Assembly (NCBI RefSeq): GCF_014207355.1
Contig: NZ_JACHEF010000004.1
Location: forward strand, 62,001 to 126,000
Origin: Mesorhizobium sangaii
Lineage (GTDB): Bacteria; Pseudomonadota; Alphaproteobacteria; Rhizobiales; Rhizobiaceae
DNA length: 64,000 bases
Direction: 5' to 3'
Numbering within the stretch: the first letter of the stretch is position 1; every line of letters starts with the position of its first letter. A program made the translations under genes and the position numbers. Below, piece after piece: positions 1-8,254 of the stretch. The notes beneath the pieces were generated by a model. The model did no database searches, was not told where the DNA came from, and saw only the letters and a list, made by a program, of their open reading frames with translations.

Positions 1-2
1 CC

Positions 3-203
3 GCCAGGACGGTGCGTGTGATGCTGGCCGACTACGAAGCCCAAATCCAACCCACGGCGCAATCCGGTTGGACCCTGAAGACCCGCACGATAGACGTGTC
101 GAAGGCAAAGGTAACCGCTGTTCTCATCGAGAACAGCCACGGAGCGTTTCCAGGCGGGTCATTTCTGACCTTCGTGCCCGTGCGGGACCCGGCGCTCCCA
201 TGA
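3..203 (+). CDS. Partial CDS, C-terminal end of a probable GspI minor pseudopilin
   Basis: The reading frame is open from the window edge to TGA at 201-203, so the start lies outside the window. The visible 66 or so residues include a Trp-containing beta segment followed by a short hydrophobic stretch, as in the C-terminal domain of type II secretion minor pseudopilins. The main support is position: it overlaps the next gene (a GspJ-like pseudopilin) by ATGA, as gspI and gspJ usually do. The diagnostic N-terminal prepilin peptide is not visible, so another pseudopilin (GspH) is possible. Confidence 0.45.
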   Translation, partial: ARTVRVMLADYEAQIQPTAQSGWTLKTRTIDVSKAKVTAVLIENSHGAFPGGSFLTFVPVRDPALP

Positions 204-934
204 TCGGCCTGTTCTTCCGCCCTCGTTCCAAGGTCCGAGCCGGCAGGATTCGGAAACGTCTTTCAGGCGCCCGTCGGCCAGGTCGCAAATCGCCGCCGGA
301 ACCATCGGCATCGGCTGAGGGGTTTGCGCTCATCGACGTGCTGGTCGGGCTGGCCCTGATCGGCGTGATTACGTCGCTGATGATGGTCTTCCTCGGCCAG
401 GCCCGAACGATGGTGCGCATCGAAAAGGCAACCGAATTCCAGATGGAGGTCGATGCCGCATCGCGGTTTCTGGAAACGGCGATCAGCCATGCCGAGCCGT
501 TGCCCCTATCCAAATCGTCGCCGGACATGGTGCTCTATCTCAACGGCAACAATGCCCGGATCGAATTCAGCGCCGTTCAGGCGATCGGCTTCAAATCCAC
601 CGCGCTGCGCGAAATTGCTGTTTCGCTTGGTGATGGTGGCCAGGCCGGAGGCGTGCTGGCCATCGTCCAGAAAACACGGCGCGGCAGCGGATCCAACGCA
701 TCGACGCGGGGCGAACCGGTGCGGTTGATCGGCGGTGTGAGCGCCATGAAATTCGAGTACCTAGACGGTGCGGCGACGGCCTCATCGTGGTCGCCAGGCT
801 GGACCGTGCCGCGGCGCCTGCCCGCCGCCGTGCGCTTCACCATCTCGGTACTGCGGGATGGTGCGGCCTATTCGGCGAGAGGTTTTGCACGCCTCGACCT
901 GACAAATGCCCAGGCGCTGCCGCGCACGAAGTGA
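200..934 (+). CDS. gspJ: GspJ-like minor pseudopilin of type II secretion
   Basis: A 244-residue protein. After a long basic leader of about 45 residues it has a type IV prepilin-like segment (GFALIDVLVGLALIGV), that is, a Gly followed by Phe and a hydrophobic helix with an acidic residue (Asp) near position +5. GspJ proteins sit at the tip of the T2SS pseudopilus after cleavage and N-methylation by the prepilin peptidase. The ATG at 200 overlaps the stop of the preceding gene, and upstream ATGs in this frame would overlap that gene heavily. The leader is longer than usual for a prepilin. The gene converges with gspG with only 12 bp between the two stops. Confidence 0.7.
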   Translation: MIGLFFRPRSKVRAGRIRKRLSGARRPGRKSPPEPSASAEGFALIDVLVGLALIGVITSLMMVFLGQARTMVRIEKATEFQMEVDAASRFLETAISHAEPLPLSKSSPDMVLYLNGNNARIEFSAVQAIGFKSTALREIAVSLGDGGQAGGVLAIVQKTRRGSGSNASTRGEPVRLIGGVSAMKFEYLDGAATASSWSPGWTVPRRLPAAVRFTISVLRDGAAYSARGFARLDLTNAQALPRTK

Positions 935-946
935 CTCCGGCCCCTA

Positions 947-1423
947 TCAGTTGCTGACGTCCTGGTCTTCGCCGGTTCCGTCCGGCTTGCCGTCCTTGCC
1001 CAGGCTGCGGATGACCACGCCGCTCGCATCGGCCTTCACTTCATAGGAATAAGGCCTCCCCCACGGATCCTTCAGGCCGGTTGTTCCCTTGAGATAGGGC
1101 CCGTTCCAGCGCGCTTCGCCGGCCGGCGCGGCGACCAGGGCCAAGAGCCCCTCCTCCGCGGTCGGGTATTTCGCGTTGTCGACATAGTAGAGCTCGAGCG
1201 CGCTTTCGATGTTGCGGATTTGCGCCTTGGCCGCGTTGGTCCTGGCCGAGCCGAGATAACGCAGGACCTGTGGCGCGGCCAGCGTCGCGATCAGCGCAAT
1301 GATGGCGAGCACGACGAGGAGCTCGACCAGGGTGAAGCCGCCTTCGCGATCATTTCTTTCGCCGACAGATTTTCTGGCGCGGCCGGATTTTTCGGAAAGT
1401 CGAGTGAAGCGCTGAGTGATCAT
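947..1423 (-). CDS. gspG: Major pseudopilin GspG
   Basis: A 158-residue protein with a basic leader and a canonical class III signal (GGFTLVELLVVLAIIALIA) around residues 27-45, with the conserved Glu at +5. The C-terminal part has the GspG pattern of YYVDNAKYPT, GPYLK, DPWGRPYSY and a calcium-loop-like end. GspG polymerises into the T2SS pseudopilus. The start was placed at 1423 because the ATG overlaps the stop of the upstream peptidase gene (TGATG), which implies translational coupling; longer in-frame extensions read through that gene. Confidence 0.9.
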   Translation of the reverse strand: MITQRFTRLSEKSGRARKSVGERNDREGGFTLVELLVVLAIIALIATLAAPQVLRYLGSARTNAAKAQIRNIESALELYYVDNAKYPTAEEGLLALVAAPAGEARWNGPYLKGTTGLKDPWGRPYSYEVKADASGVVIRSLGKDGKPDGTGEDQDVSN

Positions 1424-1923
1424 CAGAGCAGTCCCATGTTCAAACCTGCAAATTGCTCCAGCGCCCAGCTGCAGCCGAGGCCGATGCCGATAAACGGACC
1501 GAAGGCAACACGGGCCCGCGCCGCTGCCGGCCCTGTCGCAAGCACCTGCCCGCCAACGAACAGCAGGGCGCTGGCGCTGGCGATGAACAGCAGCACCGGC
1601 AAAAGCAGCGGGCTGATCCAGCATGCGGCGGCGGCCAGCATCTTGACGTCGCCGAGGCCGAGGCCGATCCTGCCGGTCATCAGGAAATGACCGCGCCGGA
1701 TCAGCCAGGCAGCGGCGAAAGTCATGGCGGCAAACAGGAGCCGCAGCGGTAGGCCGTCTGCCTCAGTCGCCATCTGATAGCCAAGGCCGAGGGCGGCCAG
1801 AGCCAGGTTGAGGTCGTCCGGGATGATCTGCCTGCGGAAATCGGCTATCGAAATCGCGGCCAGAACCGCCGCCAGGGCGACCGTGGCGGCCAGCACGAGA
1901 GATGGGTGCGTGGCCATCGTCAA
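1423..1923 (-). CDS. Short A24 prepilin peptidase
   Basis: A 166-residue multi-spanning membrane protein with both aspartate motifs of A24 aspartic peptidases: the Asp of DFRRQIIPDD near residue 29 and GLGDVK near residue 92. It would cleave the leaders of GspG and the minor pseudopilins at the inner membrane. It is a minimal version: the N-terminal cysteine-rich methyltransferase domain of classical GspO/PilD is absent, as in TadV/CpaA-type peptidases. It overlaps gspD by ATGA upstream and gspG by TGATG downstream, so the three genes form one operon. Confidence 0.85.
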   Translation of the reverse strand: MTMATHPSLVLAATVALAAVLAAISIADFRRQIIPDDLNLALAALGLGYQMATEADGLPLRLLFAAMTFAAAWLIRRGHFLMTGRIGLGLGDVKMLAAAACWISPLLLPVLLFIASASALLFVGGQVLATGPAAARARVAFGPFIGIGLGCSWALEQFAGLNMGLL

Positions 1924-4043
1924 TACGCCAGCCTCTTCAGATCCTGTTGCAGCTTGGTGCCGCCGCGCCGCTTCTGGATCGGCGTCTGCAGGCTGATCTT
2001 GCCGCGGAATTCGTCCGTCACTTCGCGGGCTTCGTTGATGTCGCGGACGACATGCGGCCTGATAAAGATGATCAGTTCGGTGCGTCCGATACTATCCGTC
2101 TTTTGCTTGAACGCGTTGCCGATAATCGGGATGTCGCCGAGGATAGGCACTTGCGTGCGGTCGACATTGTTGCGCGACTGGATGAGGCCGCCCAGTGCCA
2201 GGCTCTCGCCATCATTGACCAGAACGCGGGTCTGGATCTTGCGCTGCTGGATGGTCGGCGAATCGATGCCGGAGCTGGTCGTCTTCGTTACATTGCTGAC
2301 CTCCTGCTCGATGTCGAGCATGACCCTGCCGGCATTGTTGATGCGAGGCGTCACTGTCAGGATGACGCCGGTGTCCTTCATCTCGACCGAGACGACCGGC
2401 GCGCTGCCGAACGTCTGGTCCACCACCTGTCTTGTGGCGATTGGCACCTGGTCGCCGACCTGCAAGATCGCTTTCTGGTTGTTCAGGGCCATGATGGTTG
2501 GCGCCGAGATGACATTGACGTCGGTGATGCTGGACAAGGCGTTCAGCGTCACCTGGATGTTGTCGGTTGCGTAGCTCCAGTTGAAGCCTGGCAGTGCTGC
2601 CGCGGCAGCTCCCTTCGCCACGTCGGACAGCGAGATCTTCATGCCGCCATTCTCGAAGAACCAGCGCAGGCCGTATTTCAGCTCGTCGTTGAGCGTGACT
2701 TCGGCGATGACGGCTTCCAGCATGACTTGCGTCGGCAGAACGTCGACCTTGGCTAGGATCTGCTCGATGCGTTCGTAGTCGCGCGCCGTGGTCTGGATCA
2801 GCAGCGCATTGTTTTCGATATCGGCGACGACCGTGGCGTGGGCGGGCGGCTGTCCGTCCTGCGGGGGCAGCGAAGGCGACGGCCCGGTCAATGGCACCGG
2901 CGTGACGCCATCCGATTGCATGGCGATCGGGGTCTGGTCGGGCGACACGTTCGAGCCGCCCGAGTCGCCTTCAGTCTTGACGGTGGTGCCAAGAACGGAG
3001 CTCAGCACAGCGGCCAGCTCCTTGGCCGGGCGGTTCTGGATCTGGTAGACGAAAAGCTGGCTTTCATTGGTCTCGGCCAGCCTGTCGAGCTTGTTGATCC
3101 AGGTCGCGGCACGGGCGAGATAGGCCGGGCGCGAAGTGATCACCAGCACCGAATTCAGCCTGTCGTTGGGGATGAACTGGATGAGCTTGGCGCCGGGCCC
3201 ATCCTTGGTGCCAAAGATCGAATCGAGTTCGGCGGCGACCGCTTCCGGTTTGGAGGTCTTTAGTGGGTGTAGCGCAACCGACATGCCGCGCATCCAGTCG
3301 ACGTCGAACACCGAAACCGCTTCGCGAATGGCATTGAGGTCGCTGTCATTGCCGGCGACAGTGATCAGGTTGCGGGTGGAATCGACCCGCAGCACCGAAC
3401 CCTGGCGGGTGATCGGTTCAAGAATGGTCTTCATCTCGTCGGCGGCTATGAATTGCAGCTGCAGCACCTGCACCTTGACGCCGGGGCCGGACGGTGACGT
3501 CGACGGCACGCTGACCGGCGGCGTGCTGGACATGATTTCCGAAAGCGGCACGACCTGGTAAGTGCCGGCGCGGTTGGTGATGCCGGCGCCATTCACCGCA
3601 AGCGCCGATTGCAGGATGTCGACCAGCGCATCCTTCGACACCGGCTGCGACGTCTGCAGCGTCACCGTGCCTTGCACGCGCGGGTCGACGATGTAGTTGA
3701 GGTGAAGCGCATCGCCAAGCACGGCCTTGGCCGCCTCGGCAATCGGCGCGTTGACCAGATTGAGCTCGAACTGGCCCGAGCCATCGGTCGTCACCTTGGT
3801 GACGGGGGCGCCGGAGGAGACGAACTGACCCGAGCCCTGGTATTGCGCGCCGTTGAAGCGCTGCGCCTGGCCGGAGGCCGACGTGACGGCGCCAGGCCCG
3901 GTATATCCCGCCCGCAAGGGCGAGTTCTTGGCATGCAGGCTGTCGATGGTCTCGGTGAAGAAGTCCTTGCCCGGCGCGGAAGTGCAGCCGGCAATCGCCA
4001 GCAGCGTGCACAACACGACGCGACAACTCGGCTTGCTCGACAT
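1920..4043 (-). CDS. gspD: Type II secretion secretin GspD (lipoprotein)
   Basis: About 707 residues. The ATG at 4043 gives a lipoprotein signal (LLAIAGC lipobox); a further ATG 14 codons upstream would spoil the signal peptide. An N0-type domain is followed by repeated N domains (about residues 70-370) interrupted by a Pro/Gly/Ser-rich linker, then the secretin beta-barrel with VISAPTIMALNNQ, VGDQVPI and the conserved VPILGDIPIIG near the C-terminus. It forms the outer-membrane channel of the T2SS. It is the first gene of the minus-strand gspD-peptidase-gspG operon. GspC, E, F, K, L and M are not in the window. Confidence 0.9.
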   Translation of the reverse strand: MSSKPSCRVVLCTLLAIAGCTSAPGKDFFTETIDSLHAKNSPLRAGYTGPGAVTSASGQAQRFNGAQYQGSGQFVSSGAPVTKVTTDGSGQFELNLVNAPIAEAAKAVLGDALHLNYIVDPRVQGTVTLQTSQPVSKDALVDILQSALAVNGAGITNRAGTYQVVPLSEIMSSTPPVSVPSTSPSGPGVKVQVLQLQFIAADEMKTILEPITRQGSVLRVDSTRNLITVAGNDSDLNAIREAVSVFDVDWMRGMSVALHPLKTSKPEAVAAELDSIFGTKDGPGAKLIQFIPNDRLNSVLVITSRPAYLARAATWINKLDRLAETNESQLFVYQIQNRPAKELAAVLSSVLGTTVKTEGDSGGSNVSPDQTPIAMQSDGVTPVPLTGPSPSLPPQDGQPPAHATVVADIENNALLIQTTARDYERIEQILAKVDVLPTQVMLEAVIAEVTLNDELKYGLRWFFENGGMKISLSDVAKGAAAAALPGFNWSYATDNIQVTLNALSSITDVNVISAPTIMALNNQKAILQVGDQVPIATRQVVDQTFGSAPVVSVEMKDTGVILTVTPRINNAGRVMLDIEQEVSNVTKTTSSGIDSPTIQQRKIQTRVLVNDGESLALGGLIQSRNNVDRTQVPILGDIPIIGNAFKQKTDSIGRTELIIFIRPHVVRDINEAREVTDEFRGKISLQTPIQKRRGGTKLQQDLKRLAY

Positions 4044-4224
4044 CCACCCGATTCCCCTAGATTCCCAGTCTAGGGCTTCTTGCAAGCGGATGTTTGGAAT
4101 GATGGGCGTATTTGGGGTCTATCCACAGGGTAGGTGGTGGAGAGCAGCGCGTGCGGCGGAAGTCCGGTAGCGGAATTCGATCGCTCCTGGCGGGTTTGTC
4201 CGGCTAGCCATCGGATGGCCAAAA

Positions 4225-4662
4225 ATGCCGTCGACCGTGATCCGAAACACCAAATACGATCCGGCAAGCAGAACGCTCTCCGTCTGGTTTGTCCCAAGCG
4301 GTGACAGCTATGACTACGAAGACGTTGCCCCGGCAACCTACGCCGTCTTCAACTTGACCCAAACCGGTCAGGTGGGGACCGTACCCCGGTCCCGGACAGG
4401 TGACGATCCTCACCTCAAACCGGCCAACTCAGTACATGATCCTTTGCCTCAACCATGCAAAGAATCCCTTTCCTCCAATTGTTGCGCGAACCCGCGCCGC
4501 AGCCCAATGTGCTTTCATGGTTGCGCCGACATGACAATCGCAGACGATCTCGTGCAGTTGCCAGTCGCTCAGTTTGAAGAACCGCCTGGCCTCGCCATAG
4601 GTGTCGTCCTTCAGGCCGCATGCGCGCAACACCGGGTCGTCGAAGGCAACGGCAAGTGCTGA
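4225..4662 (+). CDS. KTSC-domain-like ORF with degenerate C-terminus
   Basis: The first 45 or so residues match the KTSC pattern (STVI near the start, YDP..TLSVWF, SGDSYDYEDV, P.TYAVF). KTSC proteins are small proteins of poorly known function, often found near nucleic-acid enzymes. After residue 45 the expected KG.FFN.HIRD.F ending is absent and the frame runs on into DNA that encodes a well-supported gene on the other strand from 4429. Only the first 65 or so codons are therefore believable. It is probably a C-terminally damaged copy. No clear ribosome binding site was seen. Confidence 0.4.
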   Translation: MPSTVIRNTKYDPASRTLSVWFVPSGDSYDYEDVAPATYAVFNLTQTGQVGTVPRSRTGDDPHLKPANSVHDPLPQPCKESLSSNCCANPRRSPMCFHGCADMTIADDLVQLPVAQFEEPPGLAIGVVLQAACAQHRVVEGNGKC

Positions 4663-4860
4663 TCCGTCCCCCCGCACACTGGCACGTTCCTCCAGGTGCA
4701 AATATTCGGTACCTGTAAACGCGGCAAGGCATCGCTCGGGATGTTGCTCCAGAAGTTCCGCCCAGCGTTCGATGCGCTGGTTGCGTGTCATTTCCGAATA
4801 TGCGGCCGAAGTTTCAATCTTGGCGACCGCATGCAGTTGATCGAGTGTCTGATGTTTCAT
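4429..4860 (-). CDS. Conserved hypothetical protein, 143 aa
   Basis: The start at 4860 is set by a good Shine-Dalgarno (AGGAG about 7 nt upstream). The protein is soluble, largely helical, with an N-terminal segment (SAAYSEMTRNQRIERWAELLE) resembling small rhizobial proteins of unknown function, and a C-terminal part with Cys/His residues (CDCHVGATMKAHWAAARVRATI). No signal peptide or membrane segment was found. Function is not recognised. It overlaps the doubtful tail of the KTSC-like ORF on the opposite strand. Confidence 0.65.
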   Translation of the reverse strand: MKHQTLDQLHAVAKIETSAAYSEMTRNQRIERWAELLEQHPERCLAAFTGTEYLHLEERASVRGDGSALAVAFDDPVLRACGLKDDTYGEARRFFKLSDWQLHEIVCDCHVGATMKAHWAAARVRATIGGKGFFAWLRQRIMY

Positions 4861-5015
4861 GGCAGTCTCCTGTCGAGAGGGAGAAGCGCCCACGCCCTTC
4901 AAGGGAATTATCGCGCGGCGGTGCTTCGACAAGAGCTGGAAACTGCGGGGAAGGAATCTATCTTCGACACCAACAGGTCGAACGCCGGCGGCCGGCGAAG
5001 TCAGTGGCAATCCGA

Positions 5016-5243
5016 TCAATCGCGAGCGTCAAAAAGGACGGCCAGTCCTAGTTCCCTTGCCAGGTCGACGATCTCCACCGTCAACTCGTCATCTGTATCG
5101 CGCAGATAAGGCGCATCCCTGCGAGCTGCCCCGATTGCCGCTTTGACCGAGATGATATCGCCGTATCGCGCACTTGCCAGCTCTACCGCCAGAAAGGTCC
5201 TGGCAGTGCCGACAGGTCCTGTTGTCCGTCTGGCGATGCTCAT
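5016..5243 (-). CDS. Small hypothetical protein, 75 aa
   Basis: The start at 5243 has a strong Shine-Dalgarno (GGAAGGAG) at normal spacing. The protein begins with a basic, small-residue segment, then a mixed alpha/beta part ending in an acidic helix (DDELTVEIVDLARELGLAVLFD). No signal peptide or membrane segment. Function is not recognised. It stands alone between the 143-aa gene and the catabolic cluster. Confidence 0.55.
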   Translation of the reverse strand: MSIARRTTGPVGTARTFLAVELASARYGDIISVKAAIGAARRDAPYLRDTDDELTVEIVDLARELGLAVLFDARD

Positions 5244-5424
5244 GTGGCTCCTTCCCCATGATCACCTCTAGCTCATTTTGATCCCGTCCAAGATGCATAT
5301 CAATCGAAGGTACGATTCCGTACAAACCGCCGGTTGACGACAGTTGCGGCGTCGCTGGGGTTGCCGAGTGATGCCGGGCGAACCCTTGTTGTGATTGAGC
5401 GGACGAGTTTGTCCGCCTCACCAA

Positions 5425-7461
5425 TCAGATATCTTTGGCTAGGCGAAGTGCGTCGTAGATCGCTGCGTGGGTGTTGCGTGCTGAAACGGCGTCGCCGATG
5501 CGGAACAGTTGGAACTGGCCCTGCGCATTCCGTACCACCGACTGCGGTTGTCCGGTGATGAGTTCATCGTGCGAAATCTCGCCGTGGTTGGTCGATTTCG
5601 GTTTCAGTTCGAAATAGATGTCGTCGAGCGGGATAGTGCCGTGATTGACGACAACCTGATCCACGACGCGCTGTTTGGACACGCCGCCATAGTCGCTGCC
5701 GACATGGGCAATGAGCTGGTTGCCGTCCTTTTCGACAGACTCCAGCCGATAAGTGACCGTGAAGAGCACATCGAGTTTTTGCAGCGACCTCATGTATGGC
5801 ACGAGGTTCATTGCCATGACCTCGGGTGAGAAGGACCGGTCCGGCGTCATGATTTCAACCTTCGCTCCGGCGCTCGCAAGAAATTCCGCGGCCTGGAGTG
5901 CCGCGTGGTCACCCGCGTCGTCGTAGATGAGGACATTGGTTCCCGGCTTCACGTCTCCGGAGATGATGTCCCATGAAGACACCACGAACTCGTTGCCCTT
6001 CGAAAGGACGTCGGTGTGGGCCACCCCGCCCGTGGCGATGATGACGACGTCCGGGTTTTCAGCCTCGATGGTTTCGGCTTCAGCCCAGGTATTGAACTGA
6101 AAGCCTACTCCGTGTTTTTCACACTGAGCCATGCGCCAATCGATGATGCTCATCATCTCCTTGCGGCGTGGGCTCCGTGCTGTCAGGCGGATTTGCCCTC
6201 CCGGTCCGCTGGCAGCTTCGAAGACCACGACCTCGTGTCCCCGCTCACCCGCCACGCGGGCCGCCTCGAGGCCAGCCGGACCGGCACCGACGACAACAAT
6301 CTTCTTGCGGGTTTCGGCCTTGGCGACAAGGTGCGGCATGGTCAGCTCGCGACCAGTGGCGGGGTTGTGAATGCAGTATGCCGCCCCGCCCTGATAGATG
6401 CGGTCAAGGCAATAGTTGGCGCCGACGCAGGGCCTGATTTCGTCTTCGCGCTTTTCGATGATCTTCCGCACGATATGTGGGTCGGTCATGTGAGCCCGCG
6501 TCATGCCGATCATGTCGACCTTACCCGACGCAATCGCGTGGCGCGCAGTCGCCACATCCGGAATTTTCGCCGCATGGAAGGTCGGGAAGTTGGTCGCGGC
6601 ACGAATCTCGCCCGCAAAATCAAGGTGCGGCGCGTTCGCCATTCCCTGGATCGGAATGACGTCCGTCAGGCCCGCGTCGGTGTCGATGTGGCCGCGGATC
6701 ACATTGAGGTAGTCGATAAGTCCGCTTTCCTTGAGGCGTTTGGAGATTTCAAGGCCTTCCGACTTGCCAGTGCCGCCGGGGAGACATTCGTCCGCGGTGT
6801 ATCGCACGCCCAGGATGAAGTCCTCGCCCACCCGTGACCGGATCGCCTTCAAGACATCCATGCAGAAGCGCATGCGGTTATCGAGCGAACCGCCATAAGG
6901 ACCGTCAAGTTCGTTCGTGAGAGGAGACGTGAACTGTTCGAGCAGGTGGCCGTAAGCCTCGAGCTCGACGCCATCCATCCCGCCTGCCTTCATCCGCTCG
7001 GCGGCGTCCGCGAAGTCCTTGATGATGCGCTCGATATCCCAGTCCTCGATTTTCTTGGGAAACGCTCGGTGTGAGGCTTCACGATGATGGGACGGAGCCA
7101 CAACGGGCAGCCAATCGCCTTTGTCCCAACGGGTACGCCGTCCAAGATGGGTCAGCTGGATCATGATGGCGGCGCCCTCTTCGTGCACCGCATCGGTCAT
7201 TTGCTTGATCCACGGTACGATCTCGTCCTTGTAGGCGAGCAGGTTATTGAAAACCGGGGGGCTGTCTTTCGAGACCGCCGCCGACCCGGCCGTCATCGTC
7301 ATCGCCACACCGCCTTTCGCCCGCTCCAGCGTGTAGGCAAGATAGCGCTCCTTCGGCATCCCATCCTCCGGATAGGCCGGCTCGTGAGACGTCACGATGA
7401 TGCGGTTGCGAAGGGTCAAATGCTTCAGTTTGTACGGCTGCAAAAGGGGATCGTTCGACAT
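5425..7461 (-). CDS. FMN/Fe-S/FAD oxidoreductase, N-methylproline demethylase-like
   Basis: A 678-residue multidomain protein. The N-terminal FMN TIM barrel (residues 1-340) has LRNRIIVTSHEP, the E-x-Y-GHLLEQF loop and PYGGSLDNRMRF, typical of old-yellow-enzyme dehydrogenases. A short Fe-S segment and a C-terminal FAD/NAD fold (VVVGAGPAGLEAARVA, residues about 385-400) follow, as in trimethylamine dehydrogenase, dimethylamine dehydrogenase and the StcD/HpbA N-methylproline demethylases. The Fe-S segment reads CVGANYC, so the second cluster cysteine is Ala. The ATG at 7461 has a GGAG 8 nt upstream; longer starts run into the operator region. It is transcribed divergently from the TetR gene. 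The substrate is inferred as a small N-methylated amine or imino acid. Confidence 0.8.
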   Translation of the reverse strand: MSNDPLLQPYKLKHLTLRNRIIVTSHEPAYPEDGMPKERYLAYTLERAKGGVAMTMTAGSAAVSKDSPPVFNNLLAYKDEIVPWIKQMTDAVHEEGAAIMIQLTHLGRRTRWDKGDWLPVVAPSHHREASHRAFPKKIEDWDIERIIKDFADAAERMKAGGMDGVELEAYGHLLEQFTSPLTNELDGPYGGSLDNRMRFCMDVLKAIRSRVGEDFILGVRYTADECLPGGTGKSEGLEISKRLKESGLIDYLNVIRGHIDTDAGLTDVIPIQGMANAPHLDFAGEIRAATNFPTFHAAKIPDVATARHAIASGKVDMIGMTRAHMTDPHIVRKIIEKREDEIRPCVGANYCLDRIYQGGAAYCIHNPATGRELTMPHLVAKAETRKKIVVVGAGPAGLEAARVAGERGHEVVVFEAASGPGGQIRLTARSPRRKEMMSIIDWRMAQCEKHGVGFQFNTWAEAETIEAENPDVVIIATGGVAHTDVLSKGNEFVVSSWDIISGDVKPGTNVLIYDDAGDHAALQAAEFLASAGAKVEIMTPDRSFSPEVMAMNLVPYMRSLQKLDVLFTVTYRLESVEKDGNQLIAHVGSDYGGVSKQRVVDQVVVNHGTIPLDDIYFELKPKSTNHGEISHDELITGQPQSVVRNAQGQFQLFRIGDAVSARNTHAAIYDALRLAKDI

Positions 7462-7504
7462 CTGACGGACTCCGGGCTGGCGTGGCATGTGCAAACGCTA
7501 TTTG

Positions 7505-7570
7505 AAAATGTACAGATATGTCAAGTTTGAGTTCCTATGGGTCTATAAAATCGACGTAGGTGTACATTTT
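7505..7570. promoter_or_regulatory. Divergent operator: perfect 10-bp inverted repeat around the promoters
   Basis: AAAATGTACA at 7505-7514 and its exact reverse complement TGTACATTTT at 7561-7570 flank the divergent promoter region between the demethylase-like gene (start 7461) and the TetR gene (start 7610). Each arm contains the self-complementary core TGTACA. Equivalent positions are 56 bp apart, about five helical turns. The region is markedly AT-richer than its surroundings. TetR-family proteins commonly bind such palindromes between themselves and a divergent target, so these are probably two operator sites; this is inference. Confidence 0.65.
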
Positions 7571-7609
7571 TCTGGTTTTCACTTTTTCATTTTGTTAGGT
7601 TGGTCGCCC

Positions 7610-8239
7610 ATGGAGCAGATTTCGAACGAGAGCGGATGGCGCGGATCGCCGGAGGGATGGCTCGGAGCCGCCTACGATTTGCTTCTCGAATCCGGCGTCG
7701 ACACGGTGAGAATTTCGCCCTTGGCCAAGAGGTTGGGCCTGTCGCGCACCAGCTTCTATTGGTTCTTCAAGGATCGAGAGGAGTTGCTGGCTGCCCTCGT
7801 GGCGCGTTGGCGGGACAAGAACACAGGCAACCTCGTCAAGCAGGCTGAGGCCTATGCCGAGACGGTGGCCGAAGCGATGCTGAACGTTTTCGACTGCTGG
7901 CTCGACAAGACCTTGTTCGACTCCCAGTTCGAGTTCGCGGTCAGAAGCTGGGCGCTTCAATCTCCCGAGATCCTCGCGGAGGTACAGGCAGCCGACCAGA
8001 CGCGCCTCGACGCAATGAGCCAGATGTTCGTCCGCTTCGGTTACGAGGAGAGCTCAGCCGACGTTCGAGCGCGCACCATCTACCTCGTGCAGATCGGCTA
8101 CATCTCAATGCAGACCAAGGAAGATCTCGCGATCCGCATGAAGCGCATTCCCGGCTACGTTGAGATTTTTACGGGCGAGGCACCACAGAAGCGCGAGCTG
8201 GACCGGTTCTTCGCCAGACATGGCCATGCGGCGGGTTGA
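7610..8239 (+). CDS. TetR/AcrR-family transcriptional regulator
   Basis: A 209-residue protein. The N-terminal helix-turn-helix covers about residues 15-62 and includes GVDTVRISPLAKRLGLSRTSFYWFFKDREELL, a classical TetR signature. The C-terminal ligand domain has no recognisable specificity. The start at 7610 keeps the TetR domain at the N-terminus; an upstream extension would include the AT-rich operator region. It lies 15 bp upstream of the proC-like gene and opposite the demethylase-like gene, so it is likely the local regulator of this cluster, acting at the repeats at 7505-7570. Confidence 0.85.
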   Translation: MEQISNESGWRGSPEGWLGAAYDLLLESGVDTVRISPLAKRLGLSRTSFYWFFKDREELLAALVARWRDKNTGNLVKQAEAYAETVAEAMLNVFDCWLDKTLFDSQFEFAVRSWALQSPEILAEVQAADQTRLDAMSQMFVRFGYEESSADVRARTIYLVQIGYISMQTKEDLAIRMKRIPGYVEIFTGEAPQKRELDRFFARHGHAAG

Positions 8240-8254
8240 GGAAGAGTTTCGACG

